From: Marinilabilia rubra
Lineage (GTDB): Bacteria > Bacteroidota > Bacteroidia > Bacteroidales > Marinilabiliaceae
Assembly (NCBI RefSeq): GCF_003121985.1
Contig: NZ_QEWP01000005.1
Coordinates: 124,001 to 188,000, forward strand
Length of the DNA stretch: 64,000 nt
Direction of reading: 5' to 3'
Part shown: positions 43,013 to 52,755 of the stretch, in pieces
Layout: each line of letters starts with the position of its first letter
Position numbering within the stretch: the first letter of the stretch is position 1
Program-made: the position numbers and the translations under genes
Notes under the pieces: model-generated
What the model saw: the letters and a program-made list of their open reading frames with translations, nothing else
Databases searched by the model: none
Told to the model about the DNA's origin: nothing

Positions 43013-44299
43013 TCATTTTTCCAGTGCCTCAGCCACTACAAATGTGCTCCCACCGATGAAAATCAAATCATTATCTGATGCATTTTTTTTTGCAGCTTTA
43101 ACAGCCAATTGAACATTCGGATAACTTTCGCCCGACAATCCCACTTTCAAGGCCTGATCAAGAAGCTTTTTTTCATCCAATGCTCGCGGTATAGATGCAC
43201 GGGTAAAATAATAATCAGCATCCTCCGGCAACATTTTCAAAATACCGGAAGCATCTTTATCATTTACCATCCCCCAAACAATATGGATTTTTTGATTTTT
43301 GCCCCGCTTAAGCTGAGCCACTACTTTTGCCACTCCATCGGCATTATGGCCGGTATCACAAATCACAAGGGGATTTTCCGACAAGATTTGCCAACGTCCC
43401 AAAAATCCGGTTTGTTTTACCACTCCATAAATACCTTCTTTGAGTACATTCTTGTTCAGATTGTAACCAATCTTCTTTAATTGATTGTAAGCACTCACGA
43501 CTGTCAGAAGATTCTCCTGCTGATACTCGCCCAGAAGAGGTAATTTAACACTAACATCCTCTGATTGAGTGGACAAATCAATCACCTGGAATCCCGAGAC
43601 AGATTGAACATTTTTGACTTGGACCAGATCCTCTGAAAAAAATACCGGCGCGTTAACGCTTTGTGCTTTCTCTCTAAACACATCTGCAGTTTCAGACTGA
43701 TAGCGACCAACCACAACAGGTGTTTCAGACTTTATTATGCCGGCTTTTTCTTTGGCTATAGAGTGAAGGTCATCACCGAGAAACATGGTATGATCCAACC
43801 CAATATTGGTAATCACAGAAAGATCAGGAGAAATAATATTCGTAGAATCCAGCCGCCCGCCAAGTCCCACTTCAATAACTGCAACCTCTACCCCTTCTCT
43901 GCTAAAACAATCGAATGCCATAGCTACAGTCATTTCGAAAAAGGACGGAGCAACTGACTCCATAACGCCCTGATTGTCGGCCACAAAGTCAACCACATCC
44001 CTTTCGGAAATCATTTGACCATCGATTCTGATACGCTCTCTGAAGTCAAGCAAATGAGGTGACGTATAAAGACCTGTACGATACCCCGCACTTTGCAGAA
44101 TTGAAGCCAGCATATGAGAAACAGACCCTTTTCCATTGGTACCCGCAACATGAATGGTTCGAAAATTTTTATGGGGATGCTTAAAATATTCATCCAGTTT
44201 AAGCGTATTTTCAAGATCAGCCTTGTAAGCAGCTTTTCCTTTTCGCTGATACATGGGCAACTGATTAAATAGATATTGAAGAGTTTCCTGGTAGGTCAT
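43013..44299 (-). CDS. folC: Bifunctional folylpolyglutamate synthase / dihydrofolate synthase
   Basis: Mur-ligase-type enzyme that adds glutamate to dihydropteroate and folates. The P-loop is AGTNGKGSVSHMLASIL, preceded by HPHKNFRTIHV; FFEMTVAMAFDCF, IEVGLGGRLDSTN, and the C-terminal DTGHNADGVAKV block are present. I chose the ATG at 44299 (MTYQETLQYLF, 428 residues) because the -7 box at 44322 places transcription start next to the earlier ATG at 44311. Confidence 0.95.
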   Translation of the reverse strand: MTYQETLQYLFNQLPMYQRKGKAAYKADLENTLKLDEYFKHPHKNFRTIHVAGTNGKGSVSHMLASILQSAGYRTGLYTSPHLLDFRERIRIDGQMISERDVVDFVADNQGVMESVAPSFFEMTVAMAFDCFSREGVEVAVIEVGLGGRLDSTNIISPDLSVITNIGLDHTMFLGDDLHSIAKEKAGIIKSETPVVVGRYQSETADVFREKAQSVNAPVFFSEDLVQVKNVQSVSGFQVIDLSTQSEDVSVKLPLLGEYQQENLLTVVSAYNQLKKIGYNLNKNVLKEGIYGVVKQTGFLGRWQILSENPLVICDTGHNADGVAKVVAQLKRGKNQKIHIVWGMVNDKDASGILKMLPEDADYYFTRASIPRALDEKKLLDQALKVGLSGESYPNVQLAVKAAKKNASDNDLIFIGGSTFVVAEALEK

Positions 44300-44321
44300 T
44301 TTTAAGTACAATTGTTTGGTG

Positions 44322-44329
44322 CAAAGTTA
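44322..44329 (-). promoter_or_regulatory. -7 box TAACTTTG of folC
   Basis: A consensus TAnnTTTG on the minus strand with a TTG 18 bp further upstream (44348-44350). Confidence 0.55.
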
Positions 44330-44389
44330 ACCACGAAAAGGAAAATCCAATCAATTGACATCAATGCAGGATTGAAATGAGCTTCGGGG

Positions 44390-45532
44390 CTAATTCGAGT
44401 CTTCAATTGGCAAGAAGACTGACACAACCGTCCCCCACTCTGGCTCAGATTCAACCTCCACAACCCCATTCAAAACAGAGACATAGGATCTGGCTATAAA
44501 TAAGCCCAACCCATTTCCTGGAAAACGTCTGGACAATGAAGCATCCTCCTGGAAGAACGGTTCAAAAATTCTTCCCCGGACAGCAGGAGGAATCCCTACG
44601 CCAGCGTCTTTAATCTCCACCTTTACCTGGCCCTCCATTTCTTGTAAATTAAGGCATACTGGCGTTTTCCTGGAAAATTTTAAAGCATTATGAAGAATTT
44701 GATAAAAAACTGATTTCACTTTTTCAAAATCCAGGAAAACCTCAACATCCCCCAAAAAATTCAGTACAATCTGCCTTCCGGAAAACTCACCTGAATTATC
44801 GACCAATGATTCCATCACGTCTTTAATCACCTCATTCAAACTAAATCTGCTTAAAGAAACACTGGTCTCTCCGGAAAAAATTTCTGAAGCCACTAGTATA
44901 TTATCAAAAGTGCGCAGCAGTTGATCTCCGGCATCCACCGATAAATCAATCAATTCAGAAAGCTCAGCTTTGCAGCTCATGGATTTGGCCACAGAAGTAA
45001 AACCCAAAATGCCATTTAAAGGAGTGCGAACTTCATGGCTCAGGTTTCGAATAAAAGACAATCGGTATTCGTTTAACTTTTTCTCTTTCTCCAGTGCCTG
45101 CTCAAGACGTTCATTTTTTAAAAGAAGATCCTCCTTCAGCTTTCGGTTCTCTCTCCGAAACTGACTCATCTCAACAGCCCTGTCAATGGTGTTTTTCAAC
45201 TCCTCGTGATTCCAGGGTTTTTGTACAAAAGAAAAGATACAATGCATTTCAAGCGCACGGATCACCACATCAATATCGGCAAAAGCAGTCACTACAATAA
45301 AGGTAAGCTCAGGATGATCAACCCTGATTTTTTGAATCAAAGAAAGACCATCCTTTTCAGGCATTTTGTAGTCTACCAAAACCACGTCGTAATTCTGCTT
45401 ATTAATCAGATCAATAGCAAGCCGCCCATTCAAAACCGTATCAATATTATAAAATTTGGAATAGGAGGCTTTAAAACCAACCAGATTATCTTTTTCATCA
45501 TCTACAAATATCACTCGTGGCTTATCCATCAC
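44390..45532 (-). CDS. Soluble response regulator-histidine kinase hybrid
   Basis: A 380-residue cytoplasmic protein: receiver domain (1-125, Asp54 in VLVDYKMPEKDG, Lys105 in FVQKPW), a coiled linker (RENRKLKEDLLLKNERLEQA), HisKA with His166 (RNLSHEVRTPLNGILG), and HATPase (FYQILHNALKFS, DAGVGIPP, GNGLGLFIARS). There is no sensor or output domain, so it probably works within a phosphorelay. The receiver is similar in layout to that of the regulator at 48225 (both have VVDDE-type starts and the PW.H/DFDELK stretch). No partner is adjacent in an operon. Confidence 0.92.
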   Translation of the reverse strand: MMDKPRVIFVDDEKDNLVGFKASYSKFYNIDTVLNGRLAIDLINKQNYDVVLVDYKMPEKDGLSLIQKIRVDHPELTFIVVTAFADIDVVIRALEMHCIFSFVQKPWNHEELKNTIDRAVEMSQFRRENRKLKEDLLLKNERLEQALEKEKKLNEYRLSFIRNLSHEVRTPLNGILGFTSVAKSMSCKAELSELIDLSVDAGDQLLRTFDNILVASEIFSGETSVSLSRFSLNEVIKDVMESLVDNSGEFSGRQIVLNFLGDVEVFLDFEKVKSVFYQILHNALKFSRKTPVCLNLQEMEGQVKVEIKDAGVGIPPAVRGRIFEPFFQEDASLSRRFPGNGLGLFIARSYVSVLNGVVEVESEPEWGTVVSVFLPIEDSN

Positions 45533-45623
45533 ATCTCAAAAAAATTAACGGGTTTGGTTCATGTAAAAAACATCTCACTAAGATATTATTAATTTCCGCT
45601 CTTTTTACTTGACCGGAAATCTA

Positions 45624-45785
45624 GAGTCAAGTCAAGCATAGTATGACGGCCCAAGTCTTGCTCTTTCTACCTTCTGCTTCTCAAAAAAAAGGCTCACGTA
45701 GCTACACTTATGCTTACTTTTTTATTAATTTGCACAAGGAAAAAACAGCGGCTGCTTAACGGACATCCCTCACTGGACAGGACAA
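45624..45785. mobile_element. MITE-like element, family E, copy 2
   Basis: About 162 bp related to 1510-1672. The left end is GAGTCAAGTCAAG (two changes from copy 1); the right end has decayed to CACTGGACAGGACAAG. The interior keeps TGACGGCCCAAG, GCTTCTCAAAAAAAAGGCTCAC and TATGCTTACTTTTTT. It fills the middle of the 350-bp gap between the hybrid kinase and the chemoreceptor; nothing else is seen there. Confidence 0.65.
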
Positions 45786-45882
45786 GCCTGCATTTTTTCA
45801 TAAAAAGACCCAAAAGCTCCACCGACATCTGGTTCGGCAAAAACTGTCCCCGGTGTGCGCCGAATCAAAAAAACATTGGAAT

Positions 45883-47754
45883 CTAAAACTTCTCAAACTC
45901 ATGGGGAGAAGTTTCACCCTGCTCTTCCTGGCTAAAGAAGTTTGCACCTTCAGAGGACAGTGATTCTTCCACCTCCATAGCCCCCAATCCTCCGGTTGAA
46001 GGTGAATTGAACAGAGACTGATTACCTCTACTTCCGTCCATTTTAAAGTAACTAATTAAATTCCGTAATTCATCAGCCTGATTGGACAATTCTTCCGAAC
46101 TGGAAGCCAATTCTTCAGATGCAGCTGCATTTTCCTGCGTTACAGAATTCAATTGCTGTAAGGCGCTGTTTATTTGCCGGGCACCTGAATTTTGTTCTCC
46201 ACTTGACATTTCTATTTCACTTACCAGTTCGGCCGTATGGTCAATATGAGGCATCACCTGCTGCATCTCCAACCCTGCATCCGATGCCAATTTATGACTT
46301 AGATGTGCTAAGTTCACAATTTCAGCAGCAGCTTGTTTACTTTTCTCGGCCAACTTTCGCACTTCGGCGGCCACTACAGAAAAGCCCCTTCCGTCTTCTC
46401 CTGCCCGGGCTGCCTCAACAGCAGCATTAAGAGCCAATATATTCGTTTGAAATGCGATGTCGTTTATGACACCAATTTTATCAGCCACCTCTCTTCCGAC
46501 CTCTGTCGCTTTGGATGCGCCACCAGCAACTTTATTAATTCCTGAAATTACTTTTTGAGAATAGTCGCCGGTTTTTTTGGCATGACTAAGGTTTTGGTCA
46601 ATATTGGCAGCCATTTCTTCCATGGAAGAAGATACCTCTTCCAGAGAAGAAGCCTGCTCAGATGCCCCCTGGGAAAGTTGCTGTGACGTACTGCTCACCT
46701 GGCTGCCGGCACTCGCCAGATTATTAATACTTGAGGCAACCGCACTTAGCGTTTCACGAATCTTCAATCCCATGCCGTTAAGGGTACGTATTAAATCTCC
46801 AATCTCATCATTTAATTCAAGATCGCTTATAGATGCCCGGAAAAAAAGATTACCACTTGCAAAGTTATTCGCAAGTTCTTTCATTCTGCTTATGGAACTG
46901 GTAAGATATCTGCTAAAGAAATATACAACTAAAAGACTAACGATAATCATTGCCCCGATCAAAACCAGCATAAAAATCACAGAAGACTTATATAGATAAG
47001 ACACCCTCTCACGGAGAGCTGATTTCATTTCTTTCAGGGTTGAATCAACTTCGTCCCCAAGAAAAAATGCTGAGTCAATCTGATCGGCCTGCTTAAGCTT
47101 AGAAGAACGAAAGCGTTCGGCCGATTTTTTATTTTCTCCCAACATTGAAGAGACCTCAGAGTACCCATACTTCTGAGCCACCTCAGCTGCCTCTTCTATT
47201 TTGGCTGCATAGTTTTGAAAATATGTCTCATTACCCAATGATAAATAATAGGCACCCGCCAGTCTTCCCTGAATAAAAGCCTGTTGAACAGGGTGCCGTG
47301 ATGAGATGCTATAATCAAGAAAAAACGCCTCCAAACGATCATTCTGCTGTCTTTGTTCCTGTATTAAGTATTGCTGAAGCAGAAGCTCTTTCTTCAGGTC
47401 ATGGATAACGGACTCAAATTGAGATAGTTTTTCCGAATAAGAATCCTGAAAGTCCAATTGCTCGTTGTTTTCCAAAACTGTTGCAAGGCTATCCAGCTTC
47501 ACCTCTACAAAATCAATGTTATTCAAACTTTCATGGTAAAAGGTGGTATCCCTCTGGTTTAAAAACTCCACTAAATTAAGCCGGGCCATTTGCACTTTTG
47601 TTTCTAATTCACTAAAAACAACCAGTCGCTCTTCATTTTGAACCATGGTACGCAAAGCCTGCACGCCCAATAAGGAAGTCACCGTTCCTAACAATAAAAC
47701 CACGCCAAAAGCAAGACCCAGCTTAACTCTTATCTTTAAATCTTTAATTCTCAT
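45883..47754 (-). CDS. Methyl-accepting chemotaxis protein
   Basis: A 623-residue receptor: helix at about 13-33, a long helical periplasmic domain (35-265) resembling four-helix-bundle sensors, second helix ([20 protein letters not shown]), HAMP (290-345), and a cytoplasmic signalling domain whose tip reads [20 protein letters not shown] and [19 protein letters not shown], i.e. a CheA/CheW-interacting hairpin. No che genes are in the window, so it is an orphan; it lies among kinases and an NtrC-type regulator and may feed a non-flagellar pathway such as gliding. Confidence 0.94.
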   Translation of the reverse strand: MRIKDLKIRVKLGLAFGVVLLLGTVTSLLGVQALRTMVQNEERLVVFSELETKVQMARLNLVEFLNQRDTTFYHESLNNIDFVEVKLDSLATVLENNEQLDFQDSYSEKLSQFESVIHDLKKELLLQQYLIQEQRQQNDRLEAFFLDYSISSRHPVQQAFIQGRLAGAYYLSLGNETYFQNYAAKIEEAAEVAQKYGYSEVSSMLGENKKSAERFRSSKLKQADQIDSAFFLGDEVDSTLKEMKSALRERVSYLYKSSVIFMLVLIGAMIIVSLLVVYFFSRYLTSSISRMKELANNFASGNLFFRASISDLELNDEIGDLIRTLNGMGLKIRETLSAVASSINNLASAGSQVSSTSQQLSQGASEQASSLEEVSSSMEEMAANIDQNLSHAKKTGDYSQKVISGINKVAGGASKATEVGREVADKIGVINDIAFQTNILALNAAVEAARAGEDGRGFSVVAAEVRKLAEKSKQAAAEIVNLAHLSHKLASDAGLEMQQVMPHIDHTAELVSEIEMSSGEQNSGARQINSALQQLNSVTQENAAASEELASSSEELSNQADELRNLISYFKMDGSRGNQSLFNSPSTGGLGAMEVEESLSSEGANFFSQEEQGETSPHEFEKF

Positions 47755-47887
47755 ACTCTTAATGTTTTCTTTTAAAAAGGCCGCACACTCTCACTTTATC
47801 TTTCTTAAAGTCTATTTCGATAGAAAGAAACATGCAGCACGCTTAATATTTCCTTTTGTTAAACTTTTTGTGTCGCGTTATAAATCA

Positions 47888-48023
47888 CAATAGATTGGTA
47901 GATTTTCAGATATAAGATTTAAGATAAATCCTATGTCATTGATAATATGATCATTAGAGTCACCACCACGCTACTTGTAAGCAATTAACAATCGGACGAT
48001 TATAAAACTTTAACGAACTGTTG
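47888..48023 (+). repeat. Dispersed repeat family A, copy 7 (divergent)
   Basis: Begins CAATAGATTGGTAGATTTTC and ends TTTAACGAACTGTTG; the length is 136 bp as in the full copies, but the sequence has drifted. It lies in the 470-bp gap before the chemoreceptor, 134 bp from its start codon. Apart from it and the terminator at 48154, the gap is featureless. Confidence 0.6.
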
Positions 48024-48153
48024 TAAATCAACGACCTGCGGGTTTTGAATTTCGGATTAAAATGACTGAATTACTTAAATCAATCCACATACCAAAAAGA
48101 CCAAGAAACTGAATTACAAACAAAAGGCAGAAAAGCACCCTCATCCAAACACA

Positions 48154-48200
48154 AAAGCTCCACGATATTTCAGGTTAATTCCGAAATATCGTGGAGCTTT
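48154..48200 (-). terminator. Strong hairpin terminator after the second NtrC-type regulator
   Basis: An 18-bp perfect stem (AAAGCTCCACGATATTTC / its complement) with an 11-nt loop, 24 bp after the stop codon; on the minus strand TTTTGTGTTTGG follows. Confidence 0.85.
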
Positions 48201-48224
48201 CAATTTATTCACCTAACCGGGCTA

Positions 48225-49670
48225 TTAAGGCCGCATTATGCCCAGTTTCTTCATCCTGGACTCCAATGTACTGGGATTCAAGCCCAATAAGTTAGCTGCC
48301 CCTTTATCTCCACGCACACGCCATCCCACTGATTCAAGAGTTTTAACAATGTGTTTTCTGGTTACCTCATCCAAAGTAGGAACTGTATTGGTTCTATATT
48401 GGGCCTGATTCACTCCTGGCTTAAACCACTCACCCACAACCAACTTGCCATCTTCACTTAAAATATGTGCCCTTTCTACCACATTTGACAATTCCCTGAT
48501 ATTTCCGGGCCAGTGATAATCCATCAAAATAGAAAGTGTGGATCTGGGCACCGTATCTATCTTTTTACCGGTTTTGCGGTTCAATTTTTCCACAAAAAAC
48601 CTTACCAGCAATGGAAGATCCTCCATCCTCTCTCTCAAAGGTGGAATTTCAACAGGAAAAATATTCAAACGATAAAAAAGATCGTCTCTAAATCGGCCTT
48701 TCCCTACGGCATCTTCAAGGTTACGGTTGGTAGCAGTCACCAGTCTGAAATCGGTTTTAATCGTTTTATTTCCCCCCACCCTTTCGAATTCATACTCCTG
48801 AAGAACCCTTAATAATTTAGGCTGAACGGCCAAAGGTAATTCACCAATTTCATCTAAAAACAAAGTGCCACCATTGGCTATTTCAAATCTACCATGCTTG
48901 GTATTAAGGGCTCCGGAGAAGGCCCCTTTTTCATGACCAAACAACTCACTTTCTATTAATGTCTCAGGAATGGCCGAACAGTTAATGCTTACCAGCAGAT
49001 TATCCCTTCGGTTGCTTAGCTTGTGAACCAACCTGGCAAACAATTCCTTTCCGGTTCCCGTTTCTCCCAGCAGCAAAACCGAAGAATTAGTCTCAGCTGC
49101 CTGATGAATTTGCTTCAAAACTTTAACCAGAGCTTTACTCTTTCCAACAATCTCTCCAGGACGAATAAACTGATTCAAATCCTCTTTAATCAGAACATTT
49201 TCCTCCTCAAGTTTCTTTTTCATCTGGAGAATTTCGGCATAAGCTTTTTCCAATTCCTCATTTTTCCGGGTCAATCTGGTCACCAGTTCTTTATTTTCCT
49301 GTCTCAGGTGACAAGTCTGAATGGCATTCTGAATGACTTGTTTTAATTCATCAAAATCCCAGGGTTTCAAGACATATCCAAAAACACCCCCCAATCGGAT
49401 GGCTTCAAGCATTACATCCCGGTCATCGTAAGCCGTAAGCATGATAACAGGCAGCTCGGGCCGTATTTTCGACAATTTACCGGCTAATTGAAGCCCGGTC
49501 ATTCCGGGCATCCTCTGGTCAGTAACAAGGACCGATACTTCAGGTTTCTGCGCAATTTGCCGGGCTTCTTCAGGATTGGAGGTTACGATAACCTCAAACC
49601 ACTTTCGAAAACCCATTTTGAAGGTGATTAAATTGTCCGGTTCATCATCAACATATAAAACCTTCATCAT
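48225..49670 (-). CDS. Sigma-54-dependent NtrC-type response regulator
   Basis: A 481-residue regulator starting MMKVLYVDDEPDNL; a start 15 codons earlier is less likely. Receiver domain with Asp51 (LVTDQRMPG), coiled linker, AAA+ domain with Walker A LLGETGTGKELFARL, contact loop GAFSGA, Walker B GTLFLDEIGELP, R-finger region, and a C-terminal Fis-type HTH (GAANLLGLNPSTLESRMKKL). The intact GAFSGA points to true sigma-54 activation. Its likely kinase is the gene 143 bp upstream on the same strand. A sigma-54-like promoter lies at 52154, in front of the respiratory cluster. Confidence 0.94.
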   Translation of the reverse strand: MMKVLYVDDEPDNLITFKMGFRKWFEVIVTSNPEEARQIAQKPEVSVLVTDQRMPGMTGLQLAGKLSKIRPELPVIMLTAYDDRDVMLEAIRLGGVFGYVLKPWDFDELKQVIQNAIQTCHLRQENKELVTRLTRKNEELEKAYAEILQMKKKLEEENVLIKEDLNQFIRPGEIVGKSKALVKVLKQIHQAAETNSSVLLLGETGTGKELFARLVHKLSNRRDNLLVSINCSAIPETLIESELFGHEKGAFSGALNTKHGRFEIANGGTLFLDEIGELPLAVQPKLLRVLQEYEFERVGGNKTIKTDFRLVTATNRNLEDAVGKGRFRDDLFYRLNIFPVEIPPLRERMEDLPLLVRFFVEKLNRKTGKKIDTVPRSTLSILMDYHWPGNIRELSNVVERAHILSEDGKLVVGEWFKPGVNQAQYRTNTVPTLDEVTRKHIVKTLESVGWRVRGDKGAANLLGLNPSTLESRMKKLGIMRP

Positions 49671-49813
49671 CAAATCTTTTCTCAACTCAATATTATTAAT
49701 CAAACTTTTGTGCAAGCAGTGCTTTCTTCAGCTAAAAAATATAATGGCCCAGCCCTTCTAAGTTCCGGAGTCAAGCAGAACAACTCTGACAACAAATCGG
49801 TTCAACCTTATTC

Positions 49814-51871
49814 TTACTTCTGTGGTAAAATAATTTTAAAAGACGCGCCATCTCTCTCCCTGCTTGTGAAAGATATCTCTCCATCGTGATCTTTTATCAT
49901 ACTTTCTACCAATGCCAACCCCATACCTGTACCCTCATTAACCGATTTTGTTGTAAAAAAGGGGTCAAAAATCTTTTTCTGCAGCTCAGCGGGAATCCCG
50001 GCTCCATCATCAGTTATCCGAACACTTATTTGCTTTTGACGCTTCAACCAACCAGTTTCTATGGTAATATTTCCTTCTCTCTGGATGGCCTGAATGGCAT
50101 TCATCAGCAAGTTGACCATTACCTGACTCAACTTTCCGGGGAAACACATTATCAGTGGAAGCGTCTCAAAGTTTTTATGGATCGCTATCCGGTGTTTATA
50201 TTTATTTTTCAGAATTACCAGGGCCGATTCAATAATTTCATGAATATCAGCCCTGGATTTAACCTCCTCATCCATCCGTGAAAAGACCCGGAGCCCCTTC
50301 ACAATATTAGTAGTACGGTTAACCCCATTTTCGATGGCTCCCATCAACGATTTTAAATCAGACATTAACGATTCCACTGTGGCTTGGTTATTTTCTGGTT
50401 TGACCTCATCCTCAAAACCTTCACCGGCGGTATACTGATGAATCTCTTTCACAACTTGTTCAAGTCCATGCATTCCGCTGCTGATAAAATTCAAGGGGTT
50501 GTTCATCTCATGGGCTATGCCTGCTGTAAGCACTCCCAATGAGGCCATTTTCTCCGACTTAATCAGCTTTCCCTGGGTAACCTTAAGTTTTTCAAGGGTA
50601 TTTTCCAATTCCTGTTTCTGATTGACCAGCATTTCATTCACTACCTGCAATTCGTCATTAGAGCTAATCAGCTCCTCATTGAGTTGATGAATCTCAGTGG
50701 TTCTCTGATCCACCAATTGTTCCAGATTTTCTTTATGGAGCATCAATTCGTCTTCGAGCTGCTTCATTCTGGTAATATCCTGATAACATCCCAAAACTCC
50801 TTCGATGGATCCGGAGGCAGAGAAATAAGGGATAACACTTGCCATTATGTATCTTTTTCCAGCCCCGGGTATTTGCAACCACATTTTCAAATTCAAAATT
50901 GGCTTCCTGGTTTTTAAAACTTCAATATACAATCCCTTATAGAAATCTGCATCCTCTTCCATCAAGAGATCATAATCGGTTTTACCATGCAATTCAATCT
51001 CCGATTCATACCCCAAATCCTCCAGAAAGGAAGCATTTCCTCCAACAAACTGCAACTCTGTATTCTTCCAGAAAATCCTCACCGGCACAGCATCCAGGAT
51101 GGTTTCCAGAAAGTCGTGAATTTCATCGGCACGGTGACCGGCCATTATTTTTTCAGTCTCATCAAATAAAATAGCCACAACGCCGGTAATCGAATTATTC
51201 TGCTTCAAGGGAGCTAAAATCCGGTGGAAAAATTTTGTTTGCCCTGCATTTTCGATCCGCTCTATTCCGTCAAAAGCTTCTCCTGTTAAAACCTTATCGT
51301 ACATCCATTCTCTCTCTTCCTCCACGCCCAGCTTTAAAGGAAAATCACTGACATACTTATCTTCATAACTGCCCCATTTTTCAATGCTGTACCGGCTTTG
51401 AGCCAATATTTTCCGGTTCTTATCGAACACCCAGAGCTCAAAAGGCATGCTGTTAACAACCGATGAAAACAAATCATCTCTGTAACGAAGTTTGTTTTTT
51501 AAAAACGCTATTTCGGAGAAATCCTCAACAATCCCCCAAAAGCTATTTTGGCCGGAATCAGAAAGAGAATCAACGAAAAATGTCATGTTTGCAAAAATCA
51601 TCTTCCCGCCAGGCTTCTTTATCTGCCGGTTATTGATGGTAACCTTCTCTTCACCTTTCAACAAATTCCTGAGAATAGTCCGACGCTCTTTTCGAGGTAA
51701 AACAGTTTGGTCTTCATCCAAAAAGTTAATTGCCAGGTCAACATTTTTCAGCCCCACCAACCGGAGTAAAAACTCATTAGCATCTACAACTTTTCCATCT
51801 TGCGATAGTCGAAAGATGGCAACAGGGATTTTTTTCCAAAAAAATTCAGACAGTATTTTCTCCGAAGACAT
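49814..51871 (-). CDS. PAS-domain sensor histidine kinase
   Basis: A 685-residue cytoplasmic kinase without membrane helices: PAS domains at about 10-125, 130-245 and 255-375, a coiled coil (380-435, RTTEIHQLNEELISSNDELQ), HisKA with GIAHEMNNPLNFISSG, and HATPase (VMVNLLMNAIQAI, DDGAGIP, GTGMGLALVESMIKDH). PAS domains may hold haem, flavin or no ligand; none can be told here. It probably phosphorylates the NtrC-type regulator downstream. Confidence 0.93.
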   Translation of the reverse strand: MSSEKILSEFFWKKIPVAIFRLSQDGKVVDANEFLLRLVGLKNVDLAINFLDEDQTVLPRKERRTILRNLLKGEEKVTINNRQIKKPGGKMIFANMTFFVDSLSDSGQNSFWGIVEDFSEIAFLKNKLRYRDDLFSSVVNSMPFELWVFDKNRKILAQSRYSIEKWGSYEDKYVSDFPLKLGVEEEREWMYDKVLTGEAFDGIERIENAGQTKFFHRILAPLKQNNSITGVVAILFDETEKIMAGHRADEIHDFLETILDAVPVRIFWKNTELQFVGGNASFLEDLGYESEIELHGKTDYDLLMEEDADFYKGLYIEVLKTRKPILNLKMWLQIPGAGKRYIMASVIPYFSASGSIEGVLGCYQDITRMKQLEDELMLHKENLEQLVDQRTTEIHQLNEELISSNDELQVVNEMLVNQKQELENTLEKLKVTQGKLIKSEKMASLGVLTAGIAHEMNNPLNFISSGMHGLEQVVKEIHQYTAGEGFEDEVKPENNQATVESLMSDLKSLMGAIENGVNRTTNIVKGLRVFSRMDEEVKSRADIHEIIESALVILKNKYKHRIAIHKNFETLPLIMCFPGKLSQVMVNLLMNAIQAIQREGNITIETGWLKRQKQISVRITDDGAGIPAELQKKIFDPFFTTKSVNEGTGMGLALVESMIKDHDGEISFTSRERDGASFKIILPQK

Positions 51872-52153
51872 TAATTATCAATTTAGCATTTATTGCAAAA
51901 TATTTTCTGCTCAATACAAGATTCAAGCATACGTATAATCTTTTCAAAAAGTTAACCACGATGTTCAAAAATGACCATCTATTTTTTAAGATTCTTCCCG
52001 GGTCTCGATGCTTCTGTAAAACCAAATTCCTATAACCCGAAACAATATGACACCATTATTTTTAACATTCTTTATCTATCTCCAATCTAAATAGAAATTA
52101 ATTCACCAACCGCCCACTCTCAGGCCATTTCAATCATAAACAAAAACTTATAA
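51872..52153. other. Intergenic between the PAS kinase and the respiratory cluster
   Basis: AT-rich divergent region; no repeat family member or strong hairpin is seen. The only notable signal is the sigma-54-like element at 52154. Confidence 0.5.
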
Positions 52154-52169
52154 TGGTTTTTTGTTTGCA
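52154..52169 (+). promoter_or_regulatory. Candidate sigma-54 promoter (GG-N10-GC)
   Basis: TGGTTTTTTGTTTGCA has GG at 52155-52156 and GC at 52167-52168, exactly ten bases apart, and the TTTGCA end of the -12 element; the -24 side keeps only TGG of TGGCAC. It points toward the HMA protein, 168 bp away. A chance match in AT-rich DNA remains possible. Confidence 0.4.
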
Positions 52170-52336
52170 ATTAAAAAAATAAGCCCCTATCTTACAATAA
52201 CAATAATTAACAGATTGATTTAAAAAAACAAACTGGAGATAATAGCCTCAAAAAAACAAACAGGACCCTAAATTACCGCCTCTTACAAAACAGCTCACAA
52301 AACGAAAAACATTTTTTAACAACTAACCAAAAAAAC

Positions 52337-52678
52337 ATGAAGTATCTTCTTTTATTGTCCCTTATTTTGGTATTTAGTTGTCGAAATACCAACACACAGA
52401 AACAGGATGCTAAAAACAATGAAACCAACTCCGTGGAAATGGCACCTGAAAATGCGATGAAATTCATCGTCACCATTGAAGGGATGACCTGTACAGGTTG
52501 CGAGCAAACCATTCAGAATTCAGTAAAAACAGTGGACGGAGTTATTAACATCAAAGCCAACCACAAAAAAGGCATGGCCTCAATAACCACAGATCCCGGA
52601 CAAACAGATACAACGCTTATAAAGCAAAAAATTGAAGAAGCCGGATATCATATTACATCCATATCTCAAAAAAACTAA
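52337..52678 (+). CDS. Heavy-metal-associated domain lipoprotein
   Basis: A 113-residue exported protein: lipoprotein signal (MKYLLLLSLILVFSCRN, lipobox Cys15), a short Asn/Gln-rich linker, and one HMA domain (about 42-110) with the metal-binding loop GMTCTGCE. It would hold a soft metal such as Cu(I) at the membrane outside the cytoplasm. It stands 77 bp before the Fe-S protein at the head of the oxidase cluster, so copper supply to the CuA/CuB sites is a fair guess; mercury or zinc binding is an alternative. Confidence 0.88.
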   Translation: MKYLLLLSLILVFSCRNTNTQKQDAKNNETNSVEMAPENAMKFIVTIEGMTCTGCEQTIQNSVKTVDGVINIKANHKKGMASITTDPGQTDTTLIKQKIEEAGYHITSISQKN

Positions 52679-52755
52679 TCCCCCAATCTTTTAATGAGCA
52701 ATGGGGGTGAAAAATAAGTCCACATTATCAGACTTCAATTCTTTTCTTTTCCAAT

